This document shows, one piece after another, positions 47,562 through 56,981 of a stretch of DNA of 64,000 nt. A program made the translations under genes and the position numbers. Within the stretch, counting starts at the first letter, position 1. Every line of letters begins with the position of its first letter. The notes under the pieces are model-generated. The model saw nothing but the letters and a program-made list of their open reading frames with translations, was not told the DNA's origin and searched no databases. The stretch lies in assembly GCA_021234155.1 (NCBI GenBank), contig JAJEKV010000034.1, forward strand, positions 6,616,028 to 6,680,027, in the 5' to 3' direction. The stretch is from Isoetes taiwanensis. Its lineage: Eukaryota; Streptophyta; Lycopodiopsida; Isoetales; Isoetaceae.

Positions 47562-49159
47562 ATTGGTCACCTCGCCAAGAAGGAACCTTTACTAGGATAA
47601 TTGTTGACCATGTATAAAGCTAGTACCTCCAAGGAATAATCCAACCGAATCAAAAGAAGTAAGCTAACAAGTCCGGCCAACTTGTTATGATGACATCAAT
47701 TCAATTGATAGGAATATTCCAAGAGAGTAAATAACTAAGAAAGGGGGATATCTAGAATATAAAATTGAATAAAACATGAAAGGCACATCTAAAATAAGAA
47801 GTATATTAATCACATAGTCTTTTGAGACAAAAGGAATTGTCATGATGATAAAACCTTGCAGTTTAGAATTGTTCTAAATAATTCAGTAACTCATCGCTTA
47901 GGGATAGATATGTTAAACAGGATGGCTGCATCTATCATAGACGGTTAAATATATTAGCTAAGGATAGTAATTTAAGGTGTTAGATATGAAGCATATAACC
48001 TCTTAAGGTAGATAGAATAGCTGAGATGTTATGATAGCATCAATTGAGGGGATAGGATACATTGAGGTGTAGGACCATTTTCTTATTAAGAGAATGGGGG
48101 CTCAATCTTAGGACCGAACCAACCTATATCTTAGGGGTGAAGCGCTATCAAATTAGTCGACCCTTACAATAGAGTTCCTTCCGCAAGTAGCCAAAGCACA
48201 TGGACCGTAAGATGGATCGATGTTTAATGTCCATGTGACCTTCAGCATGCAAGACTGACGCGATAGCCAATTGCACCAAAGCGGGGGAGCGAATTAATGG
48301 AGGCAATATAACGGCCAAGTCGTCTCCAAATTAGTCGACATCGGCTCAATGTAGAGATGTATCCTAGCCTTAGCGGGTGCGACAACTAAGGTGGGGAGAG
48401 GCTTTGCATCTAAGTGTAGATAGAATGCATCATGGGGAAAGCATTCGCATCTAGGAATGAGATAGTAGCCTAGCTCTTAATTAAATTATTCAGGGTTGTG
48501 AACCTCGTATAACTACATAAATTTTATAATCTTTAAGTATACTATTATGCAGGGCATTGATAGCACCATGAGGGCATGTATCATAAGCTTTAATGTCTGG
48601 TTGATAAATCATATGTTCATAATAACTGCATAGATAATTTTGGCTTGTGTAGATATCTTAGTATCGAGATAAAGTAAGAAAATAATTACATAAAATCTTA
48701 GTTAAACCTTCGCAAGGATGTAATTCCTTCCAACGGCATTTAAGTAACCTTCATAGGGTCCTGACAAATGTAATAAGAATTTGTCTATCTTTTCATAAGT
48801 ATAGCAACTATAAAGTATATACATGTAAGTTTGATACATCACCAACCAAGTAGCGAGCGAGATTTACACGCTCAACACTTGGATCCGATGATATAAACCC
48901 TAGCCATATGATAAATAATTAAAATACTTTTCAAAATAAGTGTTGCCTCAATAATTGTATGATGACATATCTTAAAGGCCGTAAAGTTATCATATAGCAG
49001 TTAGTTAAATATAATACTATTGGAAGCAATATATTCAATACTACTATTATAATAATATTAATATGAAAATATTACCTTAAGGTAATTAATGTAATTGCAT
49101 GCATTAAGGGAAGTCCAGCAGGGATCATGCAGGGGTCCAAGATAATGCTTATTTAAGAC
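47562..49159 (+). mobile_element. Element B interior, part downstream of the 6.6-kb insertion
   Basis: It matches 28288-29590 (for example CTAGGATAATTGTTGACCAT and ACGGCCAAGTCGTCTCCAAATT with GACCAAGTCCTCTCCAAATT). AT-rich and non-coding. Confidence 0.7.
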
Positions 49160-49603
49160 GTTAACGGATGCTAGCCGACATGCAACAGTTGGTGGAGGAA
49201 GTACGAGGATATCTTCTAGCAGCAAGAAGCGGGCAGAAAAAGCTCTGCATCGTCGATTAGGGGACAAAGTTTGGCTGAAGCTCTGCATCAGCGATTAGGG
49301 GACAAAGTTTGGCTGAAGCTCTGGATCGACAATTGCAAGAAGCTTGCTCCACGATGGGCTGGACCACTCAGGATAACCAAAAGAGTAGGTAACCAATCCT
49401 ATAAGTTGGACCTGCCAGCACACTTGCAGATCCATAGAGTTTTCCACATAAGTCTCCTAAAGAGGCACACTCCTAATCCAGAGGAAGTATTGGAGACATC
49501 AGAGTTACTGGAAATGATGGACAATCAACTTGAGATTGTTCCAGAGGTTCTTCTTGACAGATCCTATAAGAAGACAAGAAGATCTCAATTCTCCAATACC
49601 TAG
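49160..49603 (+). pseudogene. Ty3/gypsy integrase C-terminal fragment
   Basis: The frame to 49603 reads GDKVWLKLWIDNCKKLAPRW, then GPLRITKRVGNQSYKLDLP, then IHRVFHISLLKRH, the C-terminal domain of Ty3/gypsy integrase that ends in the plant polyprotein. Upstream, a 38-bp segment containing AAGCTCTGCATC, CGATTAGGGGACAAAG and TTTGGCTG is duplicated (about 49251-49326). The catalytic core, RNase H and reverse transcriptase are missing. It identifies elements A and B as gypsy derivatives. The first copy lacks this piece. Confidence 0.85.
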
Positions 49604-50441
49604 TGAAATGGTCACTTGCCAGTGGAAGACGCTACATAGGCACTACAAATAGATATTGAGAAGCAATACCCACAACTCATGGAGCAATGCAAGGGTCGAC
49701 TCGTCGCCAAAGTAGTCAACACCGAACCGATAGGTGAGTGGAAGGTAGATTAAAAGTCTACTTCCGATGCCACGGAAGTAGACAAATTGAGAGATAAGAG
49801 GTCATATAGGATCATGCATTGATAGGAAAGCACCTCTAGTCTATGCCCACTATGGGGAGGAAGCCATCCTCCACGCCAAGGGCGATGAGAGGTGTAGGCA
49901 TTAGACATCATCCTAGGCATTATAGGGCGTTGTCTCCACGGCCACGATGGAAGAAGCATCCTCTTCCTACGTCGGGAGATTAGTCTTGCATCCATGTAGT
50001 TAAATTAATTGTAATTAAATAGGTGGTTCCCTAATAACCATCCTTATAATAAATAAATGTGTATTAACGTAGTGTTGGACCGGCAGGCCAATAGAATGAT
50101 CTAAAGGACAGGAGGGTCGCACTGCGAAGACTTGCAACACATATTTGTTTATCATAATGTGTTGCAAGGAGACCAAATGGACTTCAAATTGTAGAATTTT
50201 GAAACTGTGTTAATAATAAGTGTGGAAACCATAAAATTTTGTGAATATTAAATGATAATGTAAGGGTTGAGAGATGTGTGTTATGGAACAAGTGATGTGA
50301 TTATAAAAATTAAACTTAAATATTGCCTTGGGGTAATTGTGTTGTAAAATTATATGCATCAAATGTATTGCAGGGTATGCAGGTTTCCAAGGTGGGGAGA
50401 CGCGTGATGCTGAGGACAACATCAATTCAAAGTGGGGATAT
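49604..50441 (+). mobile_element. Element B 3' interior and polypurine tract
   Basis: It aligns with 29710-30420 and then 33690-33787. Shared words: GAGTGGAAGGTAGATTAAAA, GTTGTCTCCACGGCCACGAT and GAAGAAGCATCCTCTTCCTA. It ends CAAAGTGGGGATA before the LTR stub. Confidence 0.75.
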
Positions 50442-50517
50442 TGTGACGTTCGAGTATAACATATGGTCCGAATACGTATATTATACTGCCACGTCACACG
50501 TACATATCACGGGTTTC
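50442..50517 (+). mobile_element. 3' LTR stub of element B
   Basis: TGTGACGTTCGAGTATAAC to GTACATATCACGG, then homology to the LTR stops. Over 75 bp it is closer to the LTR at 18868 than to that at 33788, with differences mostly C/T, so 18868-20419 and this stub are probably the two LTRs of one insertion. Confidence 0.65.
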
Positions 50518-50690
50518 GAAGAATTGGCACATCAGCATGAATAGGTTTGATGATTCTCATTTTTGGCCACCAATTTGGAGCTACGAAGCAGGATTTGTCA
50601 AGACATACAAACAATATGTTAGGCATTTGCCAGACAAGGATAATGATGAGCTACATGCATTTTTCTTGCAAACTATTCCTAATCCAAGAT
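50518..50690 (+). pseudogene. Crypton-like YR gene, middle exon
   Basis: Directly after the LTR stub an open frame reads RFDDSHFWPPIWSYEAGF, then VKTYKQYVRHLP, then LHAFFLQTIPNPRY, and stops at the LINE tail. In DUF3504-type recombinases a block of the form 'Y..Y...RP......FYL.P...P' lies between the two catalytic boxes, as here. It therefore continues the gene cut at 18867, with some sequence lost together with most of the 3' LTR. Confidence 0.6.
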
Positions 50691-50769
50691 ATAATAGAAT
50701 AGAATAGAATATGATTTTATCGTCCACGGAGACCAACTGGCCTATGGGACCCAAGTACAAAGAGAGAGC

Positions 50770-50845
50770 AGCAGGCGTATTACTACCAGGATTAAAAAAC
50801 CCCCGCCCCGAAGGGTTTTCGGGGGAAAAACCTTAGTAGCAATAA
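50770..50845 (-). ncRNA. LINE 3' UTR nested hairpin, second copy
   Basis: On the minus strand an outer stem of TATTGCTAC against GTAGTAATA encloses AAAACCC against GGGTTTT. The terminal outer base pairs differ from those of 17670-17740 in a compensatory way. Confidence 0.6.
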
Positions 50846-52088
50846 GGATGCTGACATACTGCACATTTATATACATAATCACAAGAATGCGGTGAGGTTA
50901 ATGTAGGACGAGGAGGGGCATAAGCGAAGTCCAGCGTATCCATTACCTCCTGAGGTACGATCCCAACAAGCCTACTGAGGAGGCCGTGCTTTCATTAGCT
51001 CATGCAAGGCCCGATGGGGCACAACTAACCAGAGCATACCGAGGCCGGATATCTTTGGAATGCACGGACAAGGCACGGAGGGCGTGACTTTCATCCTCAA
51101 TGGCCACGTTGGACAAAGCCGGCAGAAGTCTGTCCTCCGCGGCTCGAATCCATCTCCCTGTCTCAATGCGGGAGGTGGTGTGCACTGTCGCGAATGGAAG
51201 CAATCACCGTGCTTTTTCATGGGTAGATGAGTGCGCGAGTAGTGGTGTGGGCCCCTCGTGAGCATGGGATTAACATCTTGTCGATAATTTGCCACCTTGA
51301 CATGTGACGGGGCCCTCAGATCCCAAAGCTTGGCCATGAAGCAAGCATCCAAATTTGCTTCAAGGCAGCGTTCCTTCGGTGTATGCTTGGTCCACATCGT
51401 GGTGCCTGCACATTCCATAGCGAGAACCACCGGGCTTGCTTGTCTTTCCAGCAGGCTTTGAGTCGCATTGCGCGGGCCCATCGCCACCGCTTGCCAAAGC
51501 AAGGTTAGGCAGTAGGGCTTCATCCATAGCCACCACCTTCCGGAAGTAAATAATGTGACGTTCAGTAGCAGACCCTCTGTAATGGAAGGAAGCCTGTCTC
51601 ACGGAGCAAGATCGATATGGGACCATGGACTTCACTCCCGGTGCCGGGCCAAGAAGGTATACGTACACACCTGCTCTAGATCGTTCCAAGTGGTGAGGGA
51701 TATCAGCCCCCACACTTACGCCCCATAGAGGAGGACCCGGTTCAACCAAGGCCACGAACAAGTGTGCCCGGTGACCCCATACATCTGACTCTGCCTTGTG
51801 ATTTGTTGTTTTGCATTGCATCTGAGGGCTTTCCGGCTGCGGTGGCCAGAAACGATGGATGCATCGGTGTGTGGTAGTAGAAAATTCAATGCCCAAATAC
51901 TTATAAAGGTGAGCCACCTCCACTACCCTTGGGTAAGTGAATGAGGGAAGGCGTGGGTGCGGGATGATGGGACCCCCAAAGCACCCTTGTCTTGGCCAAG
52001 TTAACTCTCATGCGGTGAATTGGCGAGAAAGTGTTCAAAGCATCCGGTGGCGTTGCATGTCCTCGGGGTATATGCGCAGCAGGTCAAC

Positions 52089-52100
52089 ATCATCGGCATA
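52089..52100 (-). other. Reverse transcriptase catalytic motif YADD
   Basis: The minus strand reads TATGCCGATGAT, preceded by PQLI and followed by VDLL, in a frame different from the upstream GVRQGCPLSP block. The catalytic motif is intact but separated from the rest by a frame break. Confidence 0.85.
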
Positions 52101-53934
52101 TATGAGTTGCGGATTATGTGGTGCATCAACTGAGCGCCTCCCCCCCCGTGCTCAGCTAGCCATTCTTCTAGCTGGTCAATGTACAAGCCGAAGAGCGTCG
52201 GGGATAGAGGGCAGCCCTGGCGCACCCCAATGCTACTAACAACGGGCTCCCGACAGCGGTGTGAGACGGCCGGGAGCAAGCCTCGATAGAATGCGTATAT
52301 AGCATTCGCAGTAAGTCGATGGGGGTCCCTATCTGTCTCAATCTGTCCCACAACTTATCCCGAGGCACTGTGTCAAAAGCCTTTGCGAAATCCACAAAGC
52401 AGCAAAGTACAGATTCTGGCGTTGATTCCGGCTATCCTCTATGAGTGTTCGCAGAGTGAAGATATGGTCAATAGTAGAATGCCGGGGGCGGAAGCCTGCC
52501 TGCGTGAGAGAGCGCACTTCTCCATCCTCGCCCAAAGTGTCGGTCATTTGCTCAAGAATCCCGGCAAGCAACTTGGCAAAGACAGAACCGACCATAATGG
52601 TACGATAGTTATCGGGTTGTGGGGGTCCCCGCTTTGTATATGGGCACAACTCTACCGGTAGTTCAAAGGCGGGGAAGCCTTCTTGCAATGCCCCGTTGAA
52701 GAGCGTTGAGAACCGGCACCATTGGGAGCCTACCGACTTGAGAAGCTCGCGCATACCATCCAAATGGCGCCTTCCGTTAGCGAGGCGTTGCAGGCCCATT
52801 ATGACATCCCTCGAGAATGACCCGATTGCTAGGCTGTCTGCCGGAGGTGCGGTGCCCGGCTTCCCATTGGGTCATCAAGTGCCGCAAGTATCTCACCCAT
52901 TGTTCGGGTTAATATTTCATGTGGGTTGTGTGGGGCTTACTCAAGACCTTTCTCCGAAGGTCCTAGGGTGGCGATCTAGTAGACCAAACATCATTCTTTG
53001 GTGCTCACTTAAAGGTACACGGCTTTCTTGGTCTTGAGGAAGGGAGCATTATTGACGGATGGCTATTGTGGGCGAATGGTGGGGTCCAAAGCACTTGGCG
53101 AACCATCGTTTGATTCCGACATTCGTCATCGAACCCGGTGATTGCGGGGAAGGTGGTTGCAGCCCACGCGGGATCGTTCGAGAGCGGCCTCTCCCAAAGC
53201 ATCATCCCCTACCCTCGAGAAGGAGGCTGGTTCAGCCGGGACGTTGCCTATTGAAGTCCGGGAGTCAGAGCACTCCGGCAGCTCATGCTCAAGCATCCTC
53301 GCATAGATAGACCGGCCGCATGATCATAGTCCGGCCTTGCGAACCGTGGTACATGGGGTGTTGGAGCAATGGGTGCTCGGTTGGCCGCCAATCTATCCGC
53401 AGAAACGGGGCTGATGGTGAGTCTACTTCCCTCGTCCCCGCCACTGTCCATTAACCGAAGCGCAGTGATCAAGTGTAGGCATTGCTTTCATTTGCTAGCA
53501 CGTAATCCACCACACCGTGCCGCCCCGGTTCTCCCTCCGTCTACAAGTGAAGCGGGTGGAGGGGCCGACCAGCGTGCCAACCCATTGCAAATGACCAGGT
53601 CAAAGATGCCCGCCCGACGGCAAAATTGCCGGCCATACCGAGTGTCACCGGTCGTCATCGGCGCCCTTGGCCAAACCATCTCTGCGGGGGTCCATTTGCA
53701 ACACGTCCTCGCCTAGAGGTGCGAAATTTTGGGATGCGCTTTTGTCGCCGGCGCATTGCAATCTCCAAGCAACATGACCTTGCCCAATTATGCATGCTGG
53801 CGTATGTCATCATATAGATCGACATAGGGCTCACTGCTGTCCACATACAAGTGCATGTGGTAAAAGTTGCTCTCGGCATGTGGGAAGTAGCAAGGCGCCA
53901 CAAAGAGAGGCTGCCATTATTTGTTACGCACTTT

Positions 53935-54595
53935 CGTACCCGCAATTATCTGTTGTGCCATGTCGCCTTACTGCAGGGGAGACCGATTGGGCCAAGGTCG
54001 TGCGGGTAGTAACACATAATTCCTCCGTGTCCTCGTTTCTGGTGCACTCATTGAAGGCGGAGAAGCGGCGGTATCTGGCAAATCAAGTAGCCTGTGACCA
54101 TTGGAAAGGCGAAGTCGTCATGGAATTCGGCATACGACGCCCCGGTGGTCATCTTCACAGTTGAGAGCGTGCCAGAGCGGGTGGCCATCCTGCGTCAGGG
54201 CCGGAAGTTGAAGGGCACGGCTCTGTACGTTGACCGGGACTTGACCCCAGCACATCAAGAGATCCGAAGGCGTGAGCTGGCCAAAGTCGAGGGGGCCCTT
54301 GAACATGGAGGGCCGGCCGGGGTTGGTGCGGGGAAGGATGCGGGAATTGAGCAGCCAAAGCGGGGATGCGGGCACTCCGGCCCCTCGAGTCCCCCTCGAG
54401 GGGGCCCCCCTGCTGAGCATCCACATCTGCCGCTCCCCCTGGGACCACCACTACCACCGGACCTGAAGTGGCGATGCATGCCACTAAATAGGGATCGTGC
54501 CTCAGCGTGGTATCCTGGAATTGCCGTGGCTTTCCATGGCAGAAGGGGGACAGTCTCAATTCCGTCGCCATGGACATGGACCTTAAGTGTTTAAG
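53935..54595 (+). mobile_element. Inverted 5' segment of the LINE (ORF1 end and endonuclease start)
   Basis: Plus-strand frames read SSVSSFLVHSLKAEKRRYL, VIFTVESVPERVAILRQGRK and ALYVDRDLTPAHQEIRRRE, then a proline/glycine-rich stretch, and LSVVSWNCRGFPWQKG at 54510-54560. It stops about 30 residues into the endonuclease, whereas the minus-strand part starts roughly 60 residues further in. Confidence 0.65.
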
Positions 54596-54660
54596 TTTAT
54601 TCTAATTCTATTCTTTTTTTTTTAATAACAGTTTTTAATTATTATTTGTGTTGTTTCAAG

Positions 54661-54854
54661 CATGGTATCAGAACCAACGGGGGTCAATAAAATTCATACT
54701 TGGTTGCAGTGCATGGGCAGTTTAGTTAGTGACGTGGAAATAACAAACAAGAGCAGATGCGTGACGCTGGTTTCTAGATTATCAATGGCTGGATGATAAC
54801 TGGTCATCGAAATGTTGATTACTGGTCATCGAAATGTTGATTCTTATAAGAAGT
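54661..54854 (+). pseudogene. Crypton-like YR gene, catalytic C-terminal exon
   Basis: After a TTTCAAG acceptor the frame reads EPTGVNKIHTWLQCMGSLVS, then ITNKSRCVTLVSRLSMAG to a TGA at 54794-54796. Then, in a shifted frame, it reads ITGHRNVD and SYKK before a GTAAGT donor. This is the recombinase box II layout: TNxSxR, then GHRN, then a tyrosine within a few residues. A 22-bp tandem duplication (54799-54820 and 54821-54842, ACTGGTCATCGAAATGTTGA plus TT) lies across the GHRN motif. The gene is dead in this copy. Confidence 0.65.
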
Positions 54855-55436
54855 AAGTTATTTTGTTGTATTTGAACAGTGTTTATTTATTTGTATATGT
54901 TATTCCACATCAAACAACGTTGCATTTGAAATGGGAGTGTTGCACAACTCCCGTTTCAAAGATTCCCTCAAAAAAACATGGCATGCTCCTAGAAGTGAAC
55001 TTTTTGGCCGAGGTAAAGGATTTCCTAAGGTTAATTTTTTTCCTTACGTTTTGGCTTCTCAGCAGGTGTACACTTTACTTTTGTGTAATATCACAGCTGA
55101 AAAGAGCAAAATTTATAGCTGACTATACAATCCATGAAATGAAGACCTCAGAAACATCTTAGTACATCAGTTTTGAAGGAAAAGTTAATTTTAACACTAG
55201 AATGCTACAGACAACAAGTGTAACTTTGAAACCATAATATTCCTGATTGTTTCCTTTTCTGTCACTTGTTAGCTGAAAAGAGCAAAATTAACAGTTGACT
55301 GTGTAATCTAGACAAGCAAGACCTTAAAAATAACAAAATATAATAGGAATAAATAATAATAATAATAAATTAAATTTTCAATATCAGTTTTGGAAGACAC
55401 ATTAATGATAATATTAAAAATGTTTCACACAATGAG
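54855..55436 (+). other. Possible last YR exon and spacer
   Basis: About 54931-55065 has a coding-like frame (MGVLHNSRFKDSLKKTWHAP, then RSELFGRGKGFPKVNFF) ending near GCAG/GTGTAC. It may be the last exon of the YR gene or part of another gene. The rest is AT-rich, with two copies of GCTGAAAAGAGCAAAATT (55095 and 55273). Confidence 0.35.
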
Positions 55437-56820
55437 TCAAAGATCAACATCATAATCTTCCTCATTTTGTGTGCTTGTAGTTGCAATGTTCTCTTGAACC
55501 GTCTTCTCCTGCTCAGGTGACTTAACATGCGCTTTAGAAGTGTTGTCTTCAGTTTCCACTACTAGAGCCACTTCCTTCAGCTCTGCAAAAGTGACCTCAT
55601 CCTCTGTGGAGCTAGTAAAAGGCAGTTGTATTTCTGATAATGTCATTTTGGAAAAATCAGATGAGGATTTGGCACCTAACTCTTGATTCTTGTCTGGTAA
55701 ACTAGGCAATGCAGTCAATCTCATCTTAATGAAGTTTACAGCCTTCTTGTCTACATCCACTGCCACACAGTTGTGGCCCTTCTTAAGTGCACAGGCTATG
55801 GTAGTACCAGAGCCCGAGAAAGCATCAAGTATCCAGTCTCCTTGACGTGAAAACATATCAATAAGATGGTTGATTAGCTTCTGGGGCTTCTGATAGTGAT
55901 TGACGATTCTACCCTGCGCATTTGGGTCCTGCAGCTTCTGCAACACTGCTGGAAACTCTAAGACATTGGAGAAGTCAGAGCAGCCAGTAGTGTTGAAGTG
56001 CTCCATTGTCCTTTTTGACGTCGAAGCTCCAGTAGGCAACGTGCAGGTATTCTACCTTGCTTAATAATTTGGGGCCTCCAGCATGGTAATTTATGTTTGT
56101 TTTGTGCCTTTGAAAGAAAAGTGTAGTTAGCAATCTAGCAACTAAGAACGAAGTTTACTATTCCAGAATAGCAATGGAAAGAAGGTGTATTCCAGAATAA
56201 AGACTCACCAAACTAAATTCTCATAGCCTGCTTGAGCAAGGGATCCGAAATGATTTTTAAAGCTGCCTTCGACCTTCCCTGCTTGCATACTGGAGTGGAC
56301 ACCACCAACTGCCAGTGTTTAGTCATTGTTATCTGCTTCGGAACATCTATAAAACTATTGAACTCAGAGTTCCTGAAAGGTAGGCCGTCATAACGGCTGT
56401 CCTTGATTTTAGATCTGTAAGATATGTCCGCAATAACAAGGGTAAAATTTTGCGGCTTGATAGTTCCCACCAACTTAGTGCAGTCGCCTTGAACGATTGA
56501 AAAAAGATTGTCTTGATCGAACAAGGTGAACTTCTCATAGTCGAAGGGTTCAACTGCTAACTACCTCCTGTCAGCTAAGGTTCATTCTTCCCAAGCAAGC
56601 TTCAAAAGGTGCATAAAACCTTCAGTAAGGTCTTTGTTTTTCTTCTTGTTCTGCACATCCAATTGAAGTTAATTTTTGGATAAATAGCTGAAGAGAAAAT
56701 GAAGGTCGACAAAGTAAAAAATATACCCAGCCTTCAAAATTGAAAGCATATTGTATGATACGCTCATCGGAAGTGGCCACCGGGTAGAGCTCCTTGCATC
56801 TTTCCCACATTTGCACATGG
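55437..56820 (-). pseudogene. Beta-class DNA amino-methyltransferase gene (C-terminal half), decayed
   Basis: Reading minus: an exon to 56730 (MWERCKELYPVATSDERIIQ, then YAFNFEG and a GT donor); then, after about 70 bp, a lysine-rich start with stops, FDYEKFTLFDQDNL, VIADISYRSK and GLPFRNSEFNSFID (motif IV position, DISY instead of D/S-PPY), and AGYENLVW to a GTGAGT donor near 56210. The intron contains two palindromes. After it come GGPKLLSKVEYLHVAYWS and, one frame break later (near 56020), SNVLEFPAVLQK, HYQKPQKLINHLIDMF and GDWILDAFSGSGTT (motif I, AdoMet binding), then a Glu/Ser/Thr-rich tail ending ...EDYDVDL at 55437. The order IV, QKP, FxGSGTT is that of N4-cytosine/N6-adenine methylases of class beta. 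It fits as the C-terminal half of the ParB-like gene type at 43308. The specificity (N4C or N6A) cannot be read. Confidence 0.7.
56158..56199. repeat. Two palindromes in methyltransferase intron
   Basis: CTATTCCAGAATAG (56158-56171) and GTATTCCAGAATA (56187-56199), the same motif as in the ParB-like gene 10 kb away. Confidence 0.8.
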
Positions 56821-56834
56821 TTGAGAATGCTTAA

Positions 56835-56981
56835 CCCTCTATTGATAGTAACGAGGAAAATAACTCAAGCACTTCCTCAAGTGACAGTGAAAGAAGTGAA
56901 ACTGAGGAAGATGGCATAAGCGAGCATGAAGAGGTCTTAAATCCCTCTCTTATCACTCCTCACATTTTTGCACATAACTGA
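56835..56981 (+). other. Acidic serine-rich exon-like frame
   Basis: A 48-codon open stretch reading SNEENNSSTSSSDSERSETE and ending VLNPSLITPHIFAHN, then TGA. The composition is protein-like (an acidic tail), but no partner exon is identified. Confidence 0.3.

Larger units (their letters stand above)
50691..54595 (-). mobile_element. LINE copy with inverted 5' segment (same family as 16504)
   Basis: On the minus strand the 3' end is at about 50691 (ATTCT repeats, then GTGGACGATAAAA). Going up, it holds the 3' UTR hairpin (about 50770-50845), the finger region, YKYLGIEF near 51900, YADD (52100-52089), GVRQGCPLSPTLFG, DFAKAFDTVPRDKLW, the TQAGFRPRHSTIDHI block and endonuclease pieces to about 53930 (RAGIFDLVICNGL; PCYFPHAESNFYHMHLY). 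At least four frame breaks interrupt it. From about 53935 to 54595 the sequence is LINE on the opposite strand: an ORF1-like part (VIFTVESVPERVAILRQGRK, ALYVDRDLTPAHQE) followed by the endonuclease start VVSWNCRGFPWQKG. This arrangement is typical of twin priming. Confidence 0.8.

Noticed and set aside
40912-47566. TTGG at both junctions of the 6.6-kb insertion, as a recombinase core site.
   Set aside because: That alignment needs a 9-bp loss in the target and puts the gene out of frame at the circle junction. The junction at GAG/ATTG keeps both target and gene continuous.
54662-54674. TGGTATCAGAACC looks like a tRNA-Met primer binding site of a copia or gypsy element.
   Set aside because: No LTR end precedes it, and the sequence is better explained as the start of the recombinase exon (EPTGVNKIHTW), which continues into a catalytic box.
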